Assembly (NCBI GenBank): GCA_001899085.1
Contig: MKVB01000002.1
Location: 313,208-376,909 of the forward strand
Length of the DNA stretch: 63,702 nucleotides
From: Devosia sp. 66-14
GTDB taxonomy: Bacteria; Pseudomonadota; Alphaproteobacteria; Rhizobiales; Devosiaceae
Direction: 5' to 3'
In this document: piece after piece, positions 17,588 through 30,209 of the stretch
Numbering within the stretch: position 1 is the first letter of the stretch
Layout: each line of letters begins with the position of its first letter
Notes under the pieces: generated by a model
Databases searched by the model: none
Seen by the model: only the letters and a program-made list of their open reading frames with translations
Told to the model about the DNA's origin: nothing
Position numbers and translations under genes: made by a program

Positions 17588-17627
17588 AGCGCCGGGCGCC
17601 ACGTAATTGGGCCCGGCGCTTTCTTTT
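17588..17627 (+). terminator. Rho-independent terminator after pal
   Basis: AGCGCCGGGC (17588-17597) pairs with GCCCGGCGCT (17611-17620) around a 13-base loop, and TTCTTTTT follows immediately. This ends the tolQRAB-pal transcript about 85 bases after the pal stop. Confidence 0.85.
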
Positions 17628-17731
17628 TGTCGAAATCCTGCGCTAATCGAAAGGCCACGCTAAATCAGCGTGGTGCGGCCAATCGGCCGCGAGCGACATT
17701 CCGACCCTTTTCCGGACCCGACGGAGCTTTG

Positions 17732-18805
17732 ATGGTGAAACTCCCCCCAATTCGTGGATCGGCCCGCAGCCGACCCGCGATCTATGCCGCGCTGCTGGCC
17801 TCGGTACTGACCGTGCCGGCGCTCGCCGCGACCAGCCCGCTGCCGGTCGATGGCGCCGCGTTGCTGGCGCCCAAGGCGGTGGCCGAGACCCGCATCCATG
17901 TGGCGCAGAACCAGCAGTCGAGCGCCCAGCTGCTGGTGCGCATCCAGGAGCTGGAGGATCTGATCCGCACGCTCACCGGTCGGGTCGAGGGGCTGGAGTT
18001 CCAGCTCACCCAGATGCAGACGCAGTTGCAGAAGCAGACCGAGGACAACGAGTTCCGCTTCCAGCAGCTGGAAGGCGGTGCTGGGGGAAAACCGCAGGCG
18101 GCAGCGCCAACTGACGGCGTGACGCCGTCCGATACGCTGCCGCAGAGCCCTGCTCAACAGACTCCGGCCCAGAACGCTCCGGCAGCCACCGACACGGTGC
18201 CGCAGCCTGAACAGCCGACCCCGCTCGCCGATGGCGGAACCGACGCCCCGATGGATACGCTTGGCGACGGCGCCCCGATGGACACCCTGGGGGATTCCGC
18301 CGACCCGCTGCTCAAGGGTGGGATCGATCAACTGGGCACCATGAACGGAGACGATCCGCTCGGTGGCCGTCCGCTCGACCTGACGCTGGGCGGGGGCGGC
18401 GCCATTTCGGATGGTGACGCCAATGCCCAATACGCTGCCGGTTATGACGCCATGACCCGTGGCGACTATGCCTTTGCTGCCGATCAGTTCCAGCAGTTCA
18501 TCGCGCTTTATCCTGCCGATCCGCAGGTGCCCGATGCCATCAACTGGCTGGGCGAGGCGCTGATCCAGCAGGGGCAGTTCACCGACGCGGCGCAGGTCCT
18601 GGCCGATGGCTATACCAAGCACAAGGACAGCAAGCGTGCGCCCGACATGATGCTCAAGCTCGGCGTGGCGTTGGTCGGAGCCGATCAGGTGGATGTGGGT
18701 TGCCGCACCTTCTTCACCCTCAAGCAGCGTTATCCGCAGCTCAGCCCGGCGTTCACGCAGCGCCTCGCGGAGGAAGCACAGAAGGCGAAATGCCCGGTGA
18801 CGTGA
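17732..18805 (+). CDS. cpoB: Tol-Pal accessory protein CpoB/YbgF
   Basis: 357 residues from ATG 17732, chosen because a signal peptide begins there (AIYAALLASVLTVPALAA). A coiled-coil trimerisation segment (QLLVRIQELEDLIRTLTGRV, about residues 65-115) is followed by a long Pro/Gln/Thr/Asp-rich linker. A C-terminal TPR domain comes last (ANAQYAAGYDAMTRGDYAFA onwards). In E. coli CpoB coordinates peptidoglycan synthesis with outer-membrane constriction through TolA and PBP1B. The end overlaps the tilS start by 16 bases. Confidence 0.9.
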   Translation: MVKLPPIRGSARSRPAIYAALLASVLTVPALAATSPLPVDGAALLAPKAVAETRIHVAQNQQSSAQLLVRIQELEDLIRTLTGRVEGLEFQLTQMQTQLQKQTEDNEFRFQQLEGGAGGKPQAAAPTDGVTPSDTLPQSPAQQTPAQNAPAATDTVPQPEQPTPLADGGTDAPMDTLGDGAPMDTLGDSADPLLKGGIDQLGTMNGDDPLGGRPLDLTLGGGGAISDGDANAQYAAGYDAMTRGDYAFAADQFQQFIALYPADPQVPDAINWLGEALIQQGQFTDAAQVLADGYTKHKDSKRAPDMMLKLGVALVGADQVDVGCRTFFTLKQRYPQLSPAFTQRLAEEAQKAKCPVT

Positions 18806-19827
18806 TCGACAGCGAGGCGATCTTCGCTCCGCTGGCCGAATTCCGACGCCTTGGGCTCGCCGTTTCCGGCGGGCCCGACAGCCTGGCGCTGCTGCTGCTG
18901 GCAGCGGCGTTCGCCGATCGGCATGGGGCGCATGCCCGCTTCGTGGTCTATTCCGTCGATCATGCGCTGCGGCCGGAGGCGGCGGCCGAGGCCGCCTATG
19001 TCGCCGATGCCGCACAGCGGCTTGGGTTCGCCGCCCGGGTGCTGCGCTGGGAGGGGCCCAAGCCCACGACCGGCATCCAGCAGGCGGCCCGCACCGCGCG
19101 CTATGGTCTGATCGCCGCGGCCATGCCGGCGGATGGCGCTGAAATTCTCGTTACCGCGCATCATCTGGCCGACCAGGCCGAGACCGTGCTGATGCGGCTG
19201 GCGCACGGCTCGGGCATCGAGGGGCTGCGTGGCATGGATTATTTCGCCGAGATCGGCGGGCTGGCAGTGGTGCGGCCGCTGCTCGGCATCGATCCGGCCG
19301 ATCTGGGGCGGCTGGTCGCCGCGTCCGATCTCGTGCCGGCGCAGGATCCCGGCAATCTGGACCCCGGGTATGAGCGGGTGCGCTGGCGCCAGATGTTGCC
19401 GCAACTGGCAGCGCTCGGGCTCGACGCCCGGCGGCTGTCGCGCTTTGCCGACCGCATGCGCGATGCCGATCTGGCGCTCACCGAGATGGCGACCGCGGCG
19501 ATGACGGCCGAGCCGGCGAGCGGCTCCGGCCGGATCACGCGCGCCGCCCTGGTCAGGCTGCCGCGCGCGGTGGCGACCCGGGTGGTGGCGAGGCTGCTGG
19601 CCGAGGTCGGGGGCGGACAGAAGCCGCATGACCTCGCGCCGGTCGAAACGCTGACCGATCGATTGCGGATGGAACCAGCCCTGAAGCGGACAAGTTTACA
19701 TGGTTGTCTGATCAGCAGCGACGGCGCGACCATCACCGTCGTGCGGGAGGCTGGCCGGCAGGCAGCGCGTCAATCTGCCGTAAGGTCCGCCCGTATGAGG
19801 TCCGATACCTCCGTGACACGGAATTAA
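18790..19827 (+). CDS. tilS: tRNA(Ile)-lysidine synthetase TilS
   Basis: 345 residues from ATG 18790, inside the end of cpoB. The PP-loop motif SGGPDS (residues 26-31) binds ATP. It is followed by the family's VDHALRPEAAAEA and TAHHLADQAETVLMRL, and GSGIEGLRGM. The enzyme attaches lysine to C34 of the CAU-anticodon tRNA-Ile so that it reads AUA. It is shorter than E. coli TilS, lacking much of the C-terminal tRNA-binding region, and ends in a basic tail of unclear homology. tilS preceding ftsH is a conserved order. Confidence 0.9.
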   Translation: MPGDVIDSEAIFAPLAEFRRLGLAVSGGPDSLALLLLAAAFADRHGAHARFVVYSVDHALRPEAAAEAAYVADAAQRLGFAARVLRWEGPKPTTGIQQAARTARYGLIAAAMPADGAEILVTAHHLADQAETVLMRLAHGSGIEGLRGMDYFAEIGGLAVVRPLLGIDPADLGRLVAASDLVPAQDPGNLDPGYERVRWRQMLPQLAALGLDARRLSRFADRMRDADLALTEMATAAMTAEPASGSGRITRAALVRLPRAVATRVVARLLAEVGGGQKPHDLAPVETLTDRLRMEPALKRTSLHGCLISSDGATITVVREAGRQAARQSAVRSARMRSDTSVTRN

Positions 19828-19972
19828 CCGGAAAAGCGCAAGCTCACTCGACTTTTCGGCCAAACCGCCGCACCAGTTTCGGCCCGCCGCTACCTTGTAA
19901 GGCCCAGGAGCGAGGCCTACATTCGCCCCAACTCTCCGGCCTCTCCCCGTGCCGGACTTCAGGACAGGATTG

Positions 19973-21907
<1,935 letters not shown>

Positions 21908-21928
21908 CGTTTCCCGAAATCCACATCA

Positions 21929-21958
21929 GGGCCGCTCTTCGGGGCGGCCCTTTTGTTT
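21929..21958 (+). terminator. Rho-independent terminator after ftsH
   Basis: GGGCCGC-TCTTCG-GGGCGGCCC forms a stable stem-loop about 20 bases after the ftsH stop, followed by TTTTGTTT. Confidence 0.85.
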
Positions 21959-22074
21959 CTGGGTTGTGTTTTGAGCGTGGCTGCCGCAAACCGCTGCAGG
22001 TCCCTTGGTTCGGTCGGGCTTTCAAACCCGACAACCTGCACCACTTGCTGAACGTGCTCCGAGGAGCCCACCAC

Positions 22075-22926
22075 TTGAAGACGCCGAAAAAGCACGCCGA
22101 CCTCGATCTGTTTGCCCGGATGCTGAAGGTGTTCGCCGATACGCCGTGGCTGCATTACGGGCTATGGCTCGAAGGCGAGACGCCGAGCTTCCCGCGGGTG
22201 CGCCAAGCGCAGGAACGCTATGTCGACAAGCTCCTGGCGCTGCTGCCGCCGGCGCCGGCGCACATCCTCGATATCGGTGGCGGCACCGGCGCCATGGCCG
22301 GCCGGCTGGCCTCGCTCGGCTACAGCGTGGAGATGCTGACGCCGAGCGAAGTGCAGGTCGGCATCGCGAGGGAATCGCTCAACGGCGCTGCCACGGTGCA
22401 TCTGTCGCGGCTCGAGGATTTTACCCCGGGCCGGCAGTTCGATGTCTGCCTGTTCTCCGAGAGCTATCAGTACATCCCGCTCGCGGCCTCGTTCGCCAAG
22501 CTCGGCGAATTGCTGGCGCCGGGCGGACGGGTGGTGATTGCCGATTGCTTCCGTTCAGAGGGCTTCAAGGGGGGCAGGGCGATCGGCGGCGGCCATCGCT
22601 ACACCGAGTTCCTGAGGGCAGTGGAGGCTTCGGGGTTCGCCATCGCCAGCAATGAGGATGTCACGGCGCTCGCTGCGCCCTCGATCGAGATCGATCGGAT
22701 GCTCTATCGCGACGTGCTGTCGCCGGTGGTGAGCCAACTGGATGGACTCCTCGCCGACAAGCGGCCCGCCACGCACTGGCTGGCGACACGCGCCTACGGC
22801 CTGTTCGTCAACGCCAAGGAGCGCCAACGCATCACCGAGCGGCTGAAGGCGGAGTATCGCACGCCGGAGCTGTTTGTCGCCAACAACACCTACCGCTTCA
22901 TGACGCTGGAACGCCGGGCAGGTTGA
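22075..22926 (+). CDS. Class I SAM-dependent methyltransferase
   Basis: 283 residues from a TTG at 22075, chosen because GAGGAG lies eight bases upstream and the N-terminus [19 protein letters not shown] then fits a globular protein. The frame is open further upstream to 21964. The Rossmann-fold SAM motif [19 protein letters not shown] starts at about residue 60, with the later motifs [15 protein letters not shown] and [14 protein letters not shown]. The substrate is unknown; small molecules such as lipids or quinones are typical of this class. It stands between ftsH and glmM on the same strand. Confidence 0.8.
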   Translation: MKTPKKHADLDLFARMLKVFADTPWLHYGLWLEGETPSFPRVRQAQERYVDKLLALLPPAPAHILDIGGGTGAMAGRLASLGYSVEMLTPSEVQVGIARESLNGAATVHLSRLEDFTPGRQFDVCLFSESYQYIPLAASFAKLGELLAPGGRVVIADCFRSEGFKGGRAIGGGHRYTEFLRAVEASGFAIASNEDVTALAAPSIEIDRMLYRDVLSPVVSQLDGLLADKRPATHWLATRAYGLFVNAKERQRITERLKAEYRTPELFVANNTYRFMTLERRAG

Positions 22927-23075
22927 GCCGGCGAGGCGCCGCAGCAACAGCCGCCGGCATTCGCAAGGTCAGCCCAACATCCGCCCGGATCGGCCGGTTA
23001 ACGAAACGGCACCAATCTATTTCGTATGCTTGGGGCTCGGCGCTAGAGTGGCGCCATCCCAATCGAGGGCATCTC

Positions 23076-24419
<1,344 letters not shown>

Positions 24420-24656
24420 GCCGGACAGCAGATCCCGACGGCGACGCCCCGCTCACCGACGATTGTCCCGCGGCTGTCGCCGCGGCGAGACTGCTTGCGG
24501 CCGCTCAAGTAAATGGACCGGGTACGCCCAGACTTCGTTAACGCATCTCCTTCACCCAATATTAGGGTTACCCGTTAGGGTTAAGCGGGTTTTAAGAAAA
24601 GGCAGGCAGGATGGGTCCACTCGACTGGTGTCGTCGTGGCAACAAGGACCCTGCAA

Positions 24657-25403
24657 ATGCGTAGATATCTCGCTTCAGCGGCCGCGGTAGGAACCGCGCT
24701 GCTGCTCGTCGGCCCCGTGGTGGCGGCTGATATGCCCGAATACCCCCAGATCCCCGAAGTCGACTACGACATCGGCGGTTCGTTCTATCTGCGCGGCTCG
24801 GCCGCGCTGAACTGGCACTGGGCCCCGGAAGTGAAGCACCCGTGGGATCCGAGCGACATCGATCCGATCGTCGAATATGGCTACGGTTATAGCTGGGGCG
24901 CCGGCTTCGGTTACGAAACCGGGACGGGCCTGCGCTTCGACGGCACGATCGACTCGGTCGAGACCAAGGGCCTGATGATCACCAAGCCGGGTCCGGCACC
25001 CGACGCCGGTGACTACACCCTGATGCTCCGCTCCACTGTCGCGCTGGCCAATATCTATTACGATTTCGGCCTTGGCGGCGACTTCAGCTATTCCTCGGGT
25101 GCGGGTGGCGCCTTCGGTTATGTCGGCGCGGGCGCCGGTGTGGCGTGGAACCATGCCGAGACCAACTCGCCGTGGGGCGTTCCGGTCCCGGTCCCCACCG
25201 GTGGCAATGTCAGCGCCGCAGCCGCCGTCATGGTCGGTGTCGGCTACGACATGGGCAGCTGGGTGGCCGATGTCGGCTATCGCGGCCTCTACATCAACCA
25301 GATCAACAACTCGCCGACCGATCCGGCCCAGGAAGGGTATTTCGAGGTCGACAACAACTGGATCCACGAGCTGCGCGGCACGGTCCGCTACCGCTTCAAC
25401 TAA
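24657..25403 (+). CDS. Outer-membrane beta-barrel protein
   Basis: 248 residues from ATG 24657. A signal peptide ends at about residue 22 (VGPVVAA). The mature protein is rich in Gly, Tyr and alternating aromatic residues (GGSFYLRGSAALNWHWAPE, WGAGFGYETGTGLRFDGTI), with an aromatic C-terminal strand LRGTVRYRFN. These are marks of the eight-stranded OmpA/Omp25-like surface antigen family in Rhizobiales. No transport function can be read. A strong hairpin follows the stop. Confidence 0.82.
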   Translation: MRRYLASAAAVGTALLLVGPVVAADMPEYPQIPEVDYDIGGSFYLRGSAALNWHWAPEVKHPWDPSDIDPIVEYGYGYSWGAGFGYETGTGLRFDGTIDSVETKGLMITKPGPAPDAGDYTLMLRSTVALANIYYDFGLGGDFSYSSGAGGAFGYVGAGAGVAWNHAETNSPWGVPVPVPTGGNVSAAAAVMVGVGYDMGSWVADVGYRGLYINQINNSPTDPAQEGYFEVDNNWIHELRGTVRYRFN

Positions 25404-25434
25404 GCAGCTGTTGGACGACACCAGTCCGACCCGG

Positions 25435-25458
25435 AACGGCGCCCAGAAGGGCGCCGTT
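25435..25458. terminator. Terminator-like hairpin between convergent genes
   Basis: AACGGCGCCC-AGAA-GGGCGCCGTT is a perfect ten-base-pair stem with a tetraloop, placed between the converging ends of the beta-barrel gene and the short porin-like gene. The plus strand then reads GCTGTTT, a weak U-tract, so it may work in both directions. Confidence 0.6.
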
Positions 25459-25468
25459 GCTGTTTCCG

Positions 25469-25915
25469 TCACCAGGAAAAGTTGACGCCGGCCCGACCAC
25501 CCGAGGTGCCGCGATTGAGACCGAAACCGACAGCTCCGGTAAAGGTCAGCCCGTCGAGCGCCTGGATGGCTCCGCCGAGACCAACGGCGCTTTCTCCGTT
25601 GAAGGTGCCGAAGTTCACCGAAGCGCCGAAGGTCTTGCCCGGATCGACCGTCGCGGTCGGCAGGGACAGGCTCAGCGCCACACCTTCATTGGCGTCGCGA
25701 ACCTGCTCGAGCATTTCGCTTTCGCCGCTGATGGTGCCGAACTCGGTGTTTCTCTTGGTTTCGCCGGTATCGGGATTGTAGCAGGTTTCGGTGCCGGGGA
25801 TGTAGAACCACCCCGTACCGAACACGCTGCAGACCCTGACATACTCGATTGCTGCGAAGGTTGGCGACGCGCCAAGAATTACCGCGGTGACCGCGGCCGT
25901 AAGTAACATGCGCAT
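25469..25915 (-). CDS. Short porin-like exported protein
   Basis: 148 residues from ATG 25915, with a signal peptide (MRMLLTAAVTAVILGASPTFA). The mature start VRVCSVFGTGWFYIPGTETC closely resembles the N-terminal strand of Rhizobiales major porins (Omp2 type, cysteine pair included). The full porin barrel is missing: the protein instead runs into SLPTATVDPGKTFGASVNFG and ends in short Gly-rich strands finishing GVNFSW. It could be a porin remnant or a small dedicated outer-membrane protein. Both ends look intact, which favours a functional gene. Confidence 0.72.
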   Translation of the reverse strand: MRMLLTAAVTAVILGASPTFAAIEYVRVCSVFGTGWFYIPGTETCYNPDTGETKRNTEFGTISGESEMLEQVRDANEGVALSLSLPTATVDPGKTFGASVNFGTFNGESAVGLGGAIQALDGLTFTGAVGFGLNRGTSGGRAGVNFSW

Positions 25916-26050
25916 GGTGATTTGCCCCAGATTGACGGCGGCATTATCTCCGGAGCTTTCGCAGGCACAAGCCACAGTAACGACGTAAGTGATTGCTTTG
26001 GGTCAGCATTTTCCGCCGTTTCATCGACCACCCCGCTGTCAATCGCTATA

Positions 26051-26752
26051 ATGAGTGACATGAATCCTCCCACCATCACCATTGAAGACCGCACCCTCAC
26101 CCGGGCCGACATCGCCGCGCTGGCGGGCGACGAGCCGGTGCGGCTGGCAGGCTGCACGCTCGACGAGACCAAGCTCGCCGAGCTCGATCTCACCGGCTGG
26201 GTGTTCGAGCGCTGCAGCCTCGCGCGCACCGATTTCGGCAAGTCCGAACTGGAGCTGGCGCGCTTCGTCAACTGCCGGGGCGCGTTCGCGCTGTTTTCGC
26301 GCGCCAATCTCGAGGATGCGGTGTTTCGGGCGTCCGACTTCAACAATGCGAGCTTTCGCGGCGCGACGCTGTCATCGGGTTCGTTCGAGGATTGCAAGCT
26401 CACCGGCTGCGACATGACCGAAGCCAAGTCGATGGGCGTGCGTTTCACCAACACGCTGCTGGTCTCGGCCAAGCTGCCGGGCTTCAACTTCCGCAAGGAC
26501 CAGCTGGTCGGCGTCGACCTCAGTTCCGCCGATCTGGTCAAGTGCGATTTCCGTGAGGCGAGCTTCGAAAACTGTTCGATCCGCGAGGCCAATATCGATC
26601 AGGCACGCTTCGAGGATGCAGACCTGCGCGGCGCCGACCTGGGCGGATTGTCGATCCTGGCGCAGGCCGGCCGCTTCAGGGGCGCCGTGGTCTCGGCGGC
26701 GCAGGCCGAGCTGATCCTCAGCCAGACGGGGCTCAAGGTACGGGCGCGGTAA
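26051..26752 (+). CDS. Pentapeptide-repeat protein
   Basis: 233 residues from ATG 26051, with a second possible ATG at 26060. From about residue 45 onward it shows the A(D/N)LXX periodicity: TKLAELDLTGWVFERCSL, ANLEDAVFRASDFNNASF, ADLVKCDFREASFENCSI and DQARFEDADLRGADLGGL. This folds as a right-handed quadrilateral beta-helix. Some family members mimic DNA and protect gyrase (Qnr-like); nothing here proves that role. It is followed by a paired palindromic element. Confidence 0.82.
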   Translation: MSDMNPPTITIEDRTLTRADIAALAGDEPVRLAGCTLDETKLAELDLTGWVFERCSLARTDFGKSELELARFVNCRGAFALFSRANLEDAVFRASDFNNASFRGATLSSGSFEDCKLTGCDMTEAKSMGVRFTNTLLVSAKLPGFNFRKDQLVGVDLSSADLVKCDFREASFENCSIREANIDQARFEDADLRGADLGGLSILAQAGRFRGAVVSAAQAELILSQTGLKVRAR

Positions 26753-26762
26753 GGGCCCCGGC

Positions 26763-26878
26763 CACCTCTCCCTTGGGGGAGAGGTCGGCCCGAAGGGCCG
26801 GGTGAGGGGGCCTTCTGCACCGTGCCTGCGGCAAGGCCCCCTCACCCCAACCCTCTCCCCCAAAGGGAGAGGGGGCGC
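26763..26878. repeat. Paired REP-like palindromic elements (inverted)
   Basis: Two elements face each other. The first contains CCTCTCCC-TTGG-GGGAGAGG and GGCCCGAAGGGCC; the second contains CCCTCTCCCCCAAAGGGAGAGGG. They are joined by a perfect 14-base inverted repeat (GGTGAGGGGGCCTT and AAGGCCCCCTCACC). The pair lies between the converging pentapeptide and ycaQ genes and could fold as one long stem in either transcript. Confidence 0.75.
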
Positions 26879-26905
26879 CAGCGCCGAACTCGTGGTGTTT
26901 CCTGC

Positions 26906-28042
26906 CTACTCGCCCAGCTGAAACCGTTCGAACCGACCCAGTTCGTCCTCGAGCATCGCCTTGTGGTCGGCGGCATTGCCTTTGCCCACCCAGTGCCAGG
27001 CCTGGATCAGCACCTTGCCCGCGGCGCGGTCGGTCTTCAGATCCAGCGCCGCGACGATCTCGTCGCCCGCCAGTACCGGCAGGGTGAAGTAGCCGAACTT
27101 GCGCCTGGCCTTGGGCACATAGGCCTCGAATACGTGATCGTAGCCGAAGAACAGGCTGGTGCGGCGGCGCTGGATGGCGAGGGGGTCGAACGGGGAGAGG
27201 ATATGCACCAGCGGCGGGCCCTCGGGTTCGGGCGTATCGAGCGCCTCGGGCGTCGCGTAATGCAGCGTCGGGTCGTCGCCGATGGTCACCGGCCGCAGCG
27301 CCTTGCTGCGGAGCCGCGTGTCGATGAGCTTACCCAGTTCTGGCGTGAAGCGGAGCCGAGGGTGCATCACCGAGGGGGCGCTGATCAGCCCCTGCGAGAC
27401 CAGGGCGCGGTCGAGCAGATAGGCATCGATCTGCCTGGCGGTCGCCGCCCTGGGCAGCTTGCCGAAATGCCGATCGATCAGCTCATAGGTCTTCACCATG
27501 CCGGTGCGCTCTGAAATGGTCAGCGCGCCCGAAAAGAACCCGTATTGCAGCACGCGCTTGCTGGGCTTGCGGCTGCCCCAGGGGTGGTCCTTTTCCACCA
27601 GCTCGTCGGTGTCGATGTCGCGGATGGAGATGGCGCCGTCCTTCCTGATCTGGCGCAGCAGCTTCTTCAGGTCGTTCGGGTCGGCATCGGCATACCAGCG
27701 CATCGGCGCGCTCCGATGCTGCTTCATCTCGTCGATGTAGAAGCGGAGGTCGCGCACCGGCACATAGGCCAGCGCATGGGTCCAGTATTCGAACAGCGAC
27801 TTGTCGGTCGATTGCGCCGCTGCGAGGTCGCTGCGGCGATAGTTCGGGATGCGGGTGAACAGGATGTGGTGGTGGGCGCGCTCGATGACGTTGATGGTAT
27901 CGATCTGCACATAGCCCAGTTGCTCCACCGCCTTGCGGGTGGCCTCCGGGCCGGCGCCGAACGGCTCGCGGCTATCGAGGCGCTGGGCGTGCAGCCAGAT
28001 GCGGCGGGCGTGCGGCAGGGTGAGGTTGAGCGGCTTTTTCAT
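26906..28042 (-). CDS. ycaQ: YcaQ-type DNA crosslink-repair glycosylase (winged helix)
   Basis: 378 residues. The family signature is present from the N-terminus: LPHARRIWLHAQRL, then the QxD motif in GYVQIDTINVIERAHHHILFTR, where Gln and Asp act in catalysis in characterised homologues, and FEYWTHALAYVP. These proteins, made of tandem winged helices, unhook interstrand DNA crosslinks by base excision. The adjacent UvrD-type helicase gene is on the same strand 44 bases upstream, so the two may form a DNA-repair operon. Confidence 0.88.
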   Translation of the reverse strand: MKKPLNLTLPHARRIWLHAQRLDSREPFGAGPEATRKAVEQLGYVQIDTINVIERAHHHILFTRIPNYRRSDLAAAQSTDKSLFEYWTHALAYVPVRDLRFYIDEMKQHRSAPMRWYADADPNDLKKLLRQIRKDGAISIRDIDTDELVEKDHPWGSRKPSKRVLQYGFFSGALTISERTGMVKTYELIDRHFGKLPRAATARQIDAYLLDRALVSQGLISAPSVMHPRLRFTPELGKLIDTRLRSKALRPVTIGDDPTLHYATPEALDTPEPEGPPLVHILSPFDPLAIQRRRTSLFFGYDHVFEAYVPKARRKFGYFTLPVLAGDEIVAALDLKTDRAAGKVLIQAWHWVGKGNAADHKAMLEDELGRFERFQLGE

Positions 28043-28086
28043 GCTGACACATCTACCGTATGAACCTGCCAGGCGATGTCAGGCTT

Positions 28087-30150
28087 TCATTTCTTCCACA
28101 TCGCCAGCAGCCCAGCGCCGACATCGATGCGGGGCGCAGCCGGGGCGGCGAGGCCGTTGATGGCGGCCGGTTTCACCGCCGGCCAGAACATATCGTCGAA
28201 CAGCGGCAGCATGGCCCGGGTGATGAAGCGGCTGCGCTGCGCATAGACGTGCTTGTCGCCATAGGATGCCTGCTGGTGCACGTAGAAGCGCTGCGGCACC
28301 ATCAGATGCAGCTCGTCGCGGGCACGGGTCATCGCCACATAAAGCAGCCGCCGCTCCTCCTCCAGCTCGTGCGTCGAGCCGGTGCCGAGGTCGGACGGGA
28401 TGGCGCCGTCGACCACGTTCAGCACATGCACGTTCTTCCACTCCTGGCCCTTTGCCGAATGGATGGTGGAGAGGATCAGAAAATCCTCGTCGAGCAACGG
28501 CACGCCGGCCTGGTCCGAGGTGGCATCGGGCGGATCGAGCGTCAGCTCGGTGATGAAGCGCTCGCGGCTCGGGTAGCCGGCGGCGATCTGCTCGAGCTGG
28601 TAGAGATCTTCCTTGCGGACCTCGGCATCCTCGTACACCGCCTCCATCAGCGGCTCGTACCACATGCGGGCCCGCAGCAGTTCGGCGGGCCAGCCGCCAC
28701 CGCCCTTACCCAGATGCTCCACCACTTCGAGCAGAGCCGGCCAGCCCTCCGAGCCACGCGGCGGGGGCGGGGCCTGCAACAGCTCGAGCAGCGGGTCGGC
28801 GCTGTCGGCCATGCGGTCGAGCAGCTTGCCGGCCGCACCCGGGCCGACGCCCGGCAGCAGCTGCAGCACGCGGAAGCCGGCGACGCGGTCGCGCGGATTG
28901 TCGACAAAGCGCAGCAGCGCCAGCATGTCCTTGACGTGGGCGCTGTCGAGGAACTTCAGCCCGCCAAACTTGACGAAGGGGATGTTGCGCCGGGTGAGCT
29001 CGATCTCGAGTTCGGCCGAATGCGAGGAGGTGCGGAACAGCACGGCCTGCTGCTTCAGCGCCGTGCCGCCCTCGCGGCAGGCGAGGATGCTTTCGACCAC
29101 GTAGCGGGCCTGACTGGGCTCGTCCTTAACCGTCACCAGCCGCGGCTTTTCCGTCGCTACGCGTTCGGTCCACAGGTTCTTGGTGAAACGCTCCTTGCTC
29201 TCGGAGATCACCGCGTTGGCGGCTTCGAGGATCGGCTGGGTGGAGCGGTAGTTGCGGTCGAGCGTCACAATCCGGGCCTGCGGGGTGAAGGCGCCGGGAA
29301 AATCAAGGATGTTGCGCACCGTCGCGGCGCGGAAGGAATAGATCGATTGCGCGTCGTCGCCGACCACCGTCAGCCCGTCTCCATCAGGCTTCAACGCCAG
29401 AAGGATCGAGGACTGCAGCCGATTGGTATCCTGGTACTCGTCGACCAGCACGTGATCGAAACGGCCGCCCAGGTCCTCGGCGATGGTCGGCTCGCGCATC
29501 ATGGCGGCCCAGTAGAGCAGCAGGTCGTCGTAATCGAGCACCTGCTGGCGCTGCTTTGATTCCACGTAGGCAGCGAACAGTTCGCGCAGCTGCGGGCCCC
29601 ACATGGCGACCCAGGGAAACGCCTGCTTCAGCACCGCGTCGAGATCGTCCTGGGCGTTCACCACGCGCGAATAGATGGCGAGGCAGGTGCCCTTGGTGGG
29701 AAAGCGCTTCTTGGCCTCCGAGAACCCCATCTCGTGGCGGATGATGTTGATCAGGTCGCCGGAATCCTCGCGATCGTGGATCGAGAACCCCGGCGTCAAT
29801 CCGATCTGCTCGGCATGCTCGCGCAGCAGCCGCGCGCCGATGCCGTGGAAGGTGCCGGCCCAGCTCAGCGCGTCGGTGATGATGCCGGCTTTGGGGCCCA
29901 TCACCTGCGCCACCAGGCGCTCGACCCGGCGCTGCATCTCGCCGGCGGCGCGGCGCGAAAAGGTCATCAACAGGATGCGGCGCGGATCGGCGCCGTTGAC
30001 GATCAGGTGCGCCACCCGGTGCGCCAGGGTGTTGGTCTTGCCCGAGCCGGCGCCGGCAATCACCAGCAGCGGCCCGCCCACATGCTCCGCCGCCTGCCGC
30101 TGCTCGGGGTTGAGCTTGTCGAGATAGTGGGGAAGCGGGGCAGCCTGCAC
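28087..30150 (-). CDS. UvrD/Rep-family ATP-dependent DNA helicase
   Basis: 687 residues from a GTG at 30150. Superfamily 1A helicase motifs in order: Q-motif NPEQRQAAEHV, motif I AGSGKTNTLAHRV, motif II VLVDEYQDTN, motif III VGDDAQSIYSFR, motif IV TLDRNYRS, motif V STIHSAKGQEWKNVHV and motif VI LLYVAMTRARDELHL. It translocates 3' to 5' on single-stranded DNA. It is shorter at the C-terminus than UvrD and could be a Rep/PcrA-like or a clade-specific helicase. Confidence 0.92.
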   Translation of the reverse strand: MQAAPLPHYLDKLNPEQRQAAEHVGGPLLVIAGAGSGKTNTLAHRVAHLIVNGADPRRILLMTFSRRAAGEMQRRVERLVAQVMGPKAGIITDALSWAGTFHGIGARLLREHAEQIGLTPGFSIHDREDSGDLINIIRHEMGFSEAKKRFPTKGTCLAIYSRVVNAQDDLDAVLKQAFPWVAMWGPQLRELFAAYVESKQRQQVLDYDDLLLYWAAMMREPTIAEDLGGRFDHVLVDEYQDTNRLQSSILLALKPDGDGLTVVGDDAQSIYSFRAATVRNILDFPGAFTPQARIVTLDRNYRSTQPILEAANAVISESKERFTKNLWTERVATEKPRLVTVKDEPSQARYVVESILACREGGTALKQQAVLFRTSSHSAELEIELTRRNIPFVKFGGLKFLDSAHVKDMLALLRFVDNPRDRVAGFRVLQLLPGVGPGAAGKLLDRMADSADPLLELLQAPPPPRGSEGWPALLEVVEHLGKGGGGWPAELLRARMWYEPLMEAVYEDAEVRKEDLYQLEQIAAGYPSRERFITELTLDPPDATSDQAGVPLLDEDFLILSTIHSAKGQEWKNVHVLNVVDGAIPSDLGTGSTHELEEERRLLYVAMTRARDELHLMVPQRFYVHQQASYGDKHVYAQRSRFITRAMLPLFDDMFWPAVKPAAINGLAAPAAPRIDVGAGLLAMWKK

Positions 30151-30209
30151 GCGAATCGATCCGGATAGAGTTGAGGATCAGGAAGCACTATTCGTGGTTT
30201 GTTCGCAAT

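Noticed and set aside
24420-24656. Possible tRNA or small RNA between glmM and the beta-barrel gene
   Set aside because: No cloverleaf could be drawn; the TTAGGGTTA-rich stretch near 24562-24583 looks like promoter or leader sequence of the outer-membrane gene.
26763-26878. Possible CRISPR or tandem repeat
   Set aside because: The copies are inverted palindromes, not evenly spaced direct repeats, and no cas gene is present.
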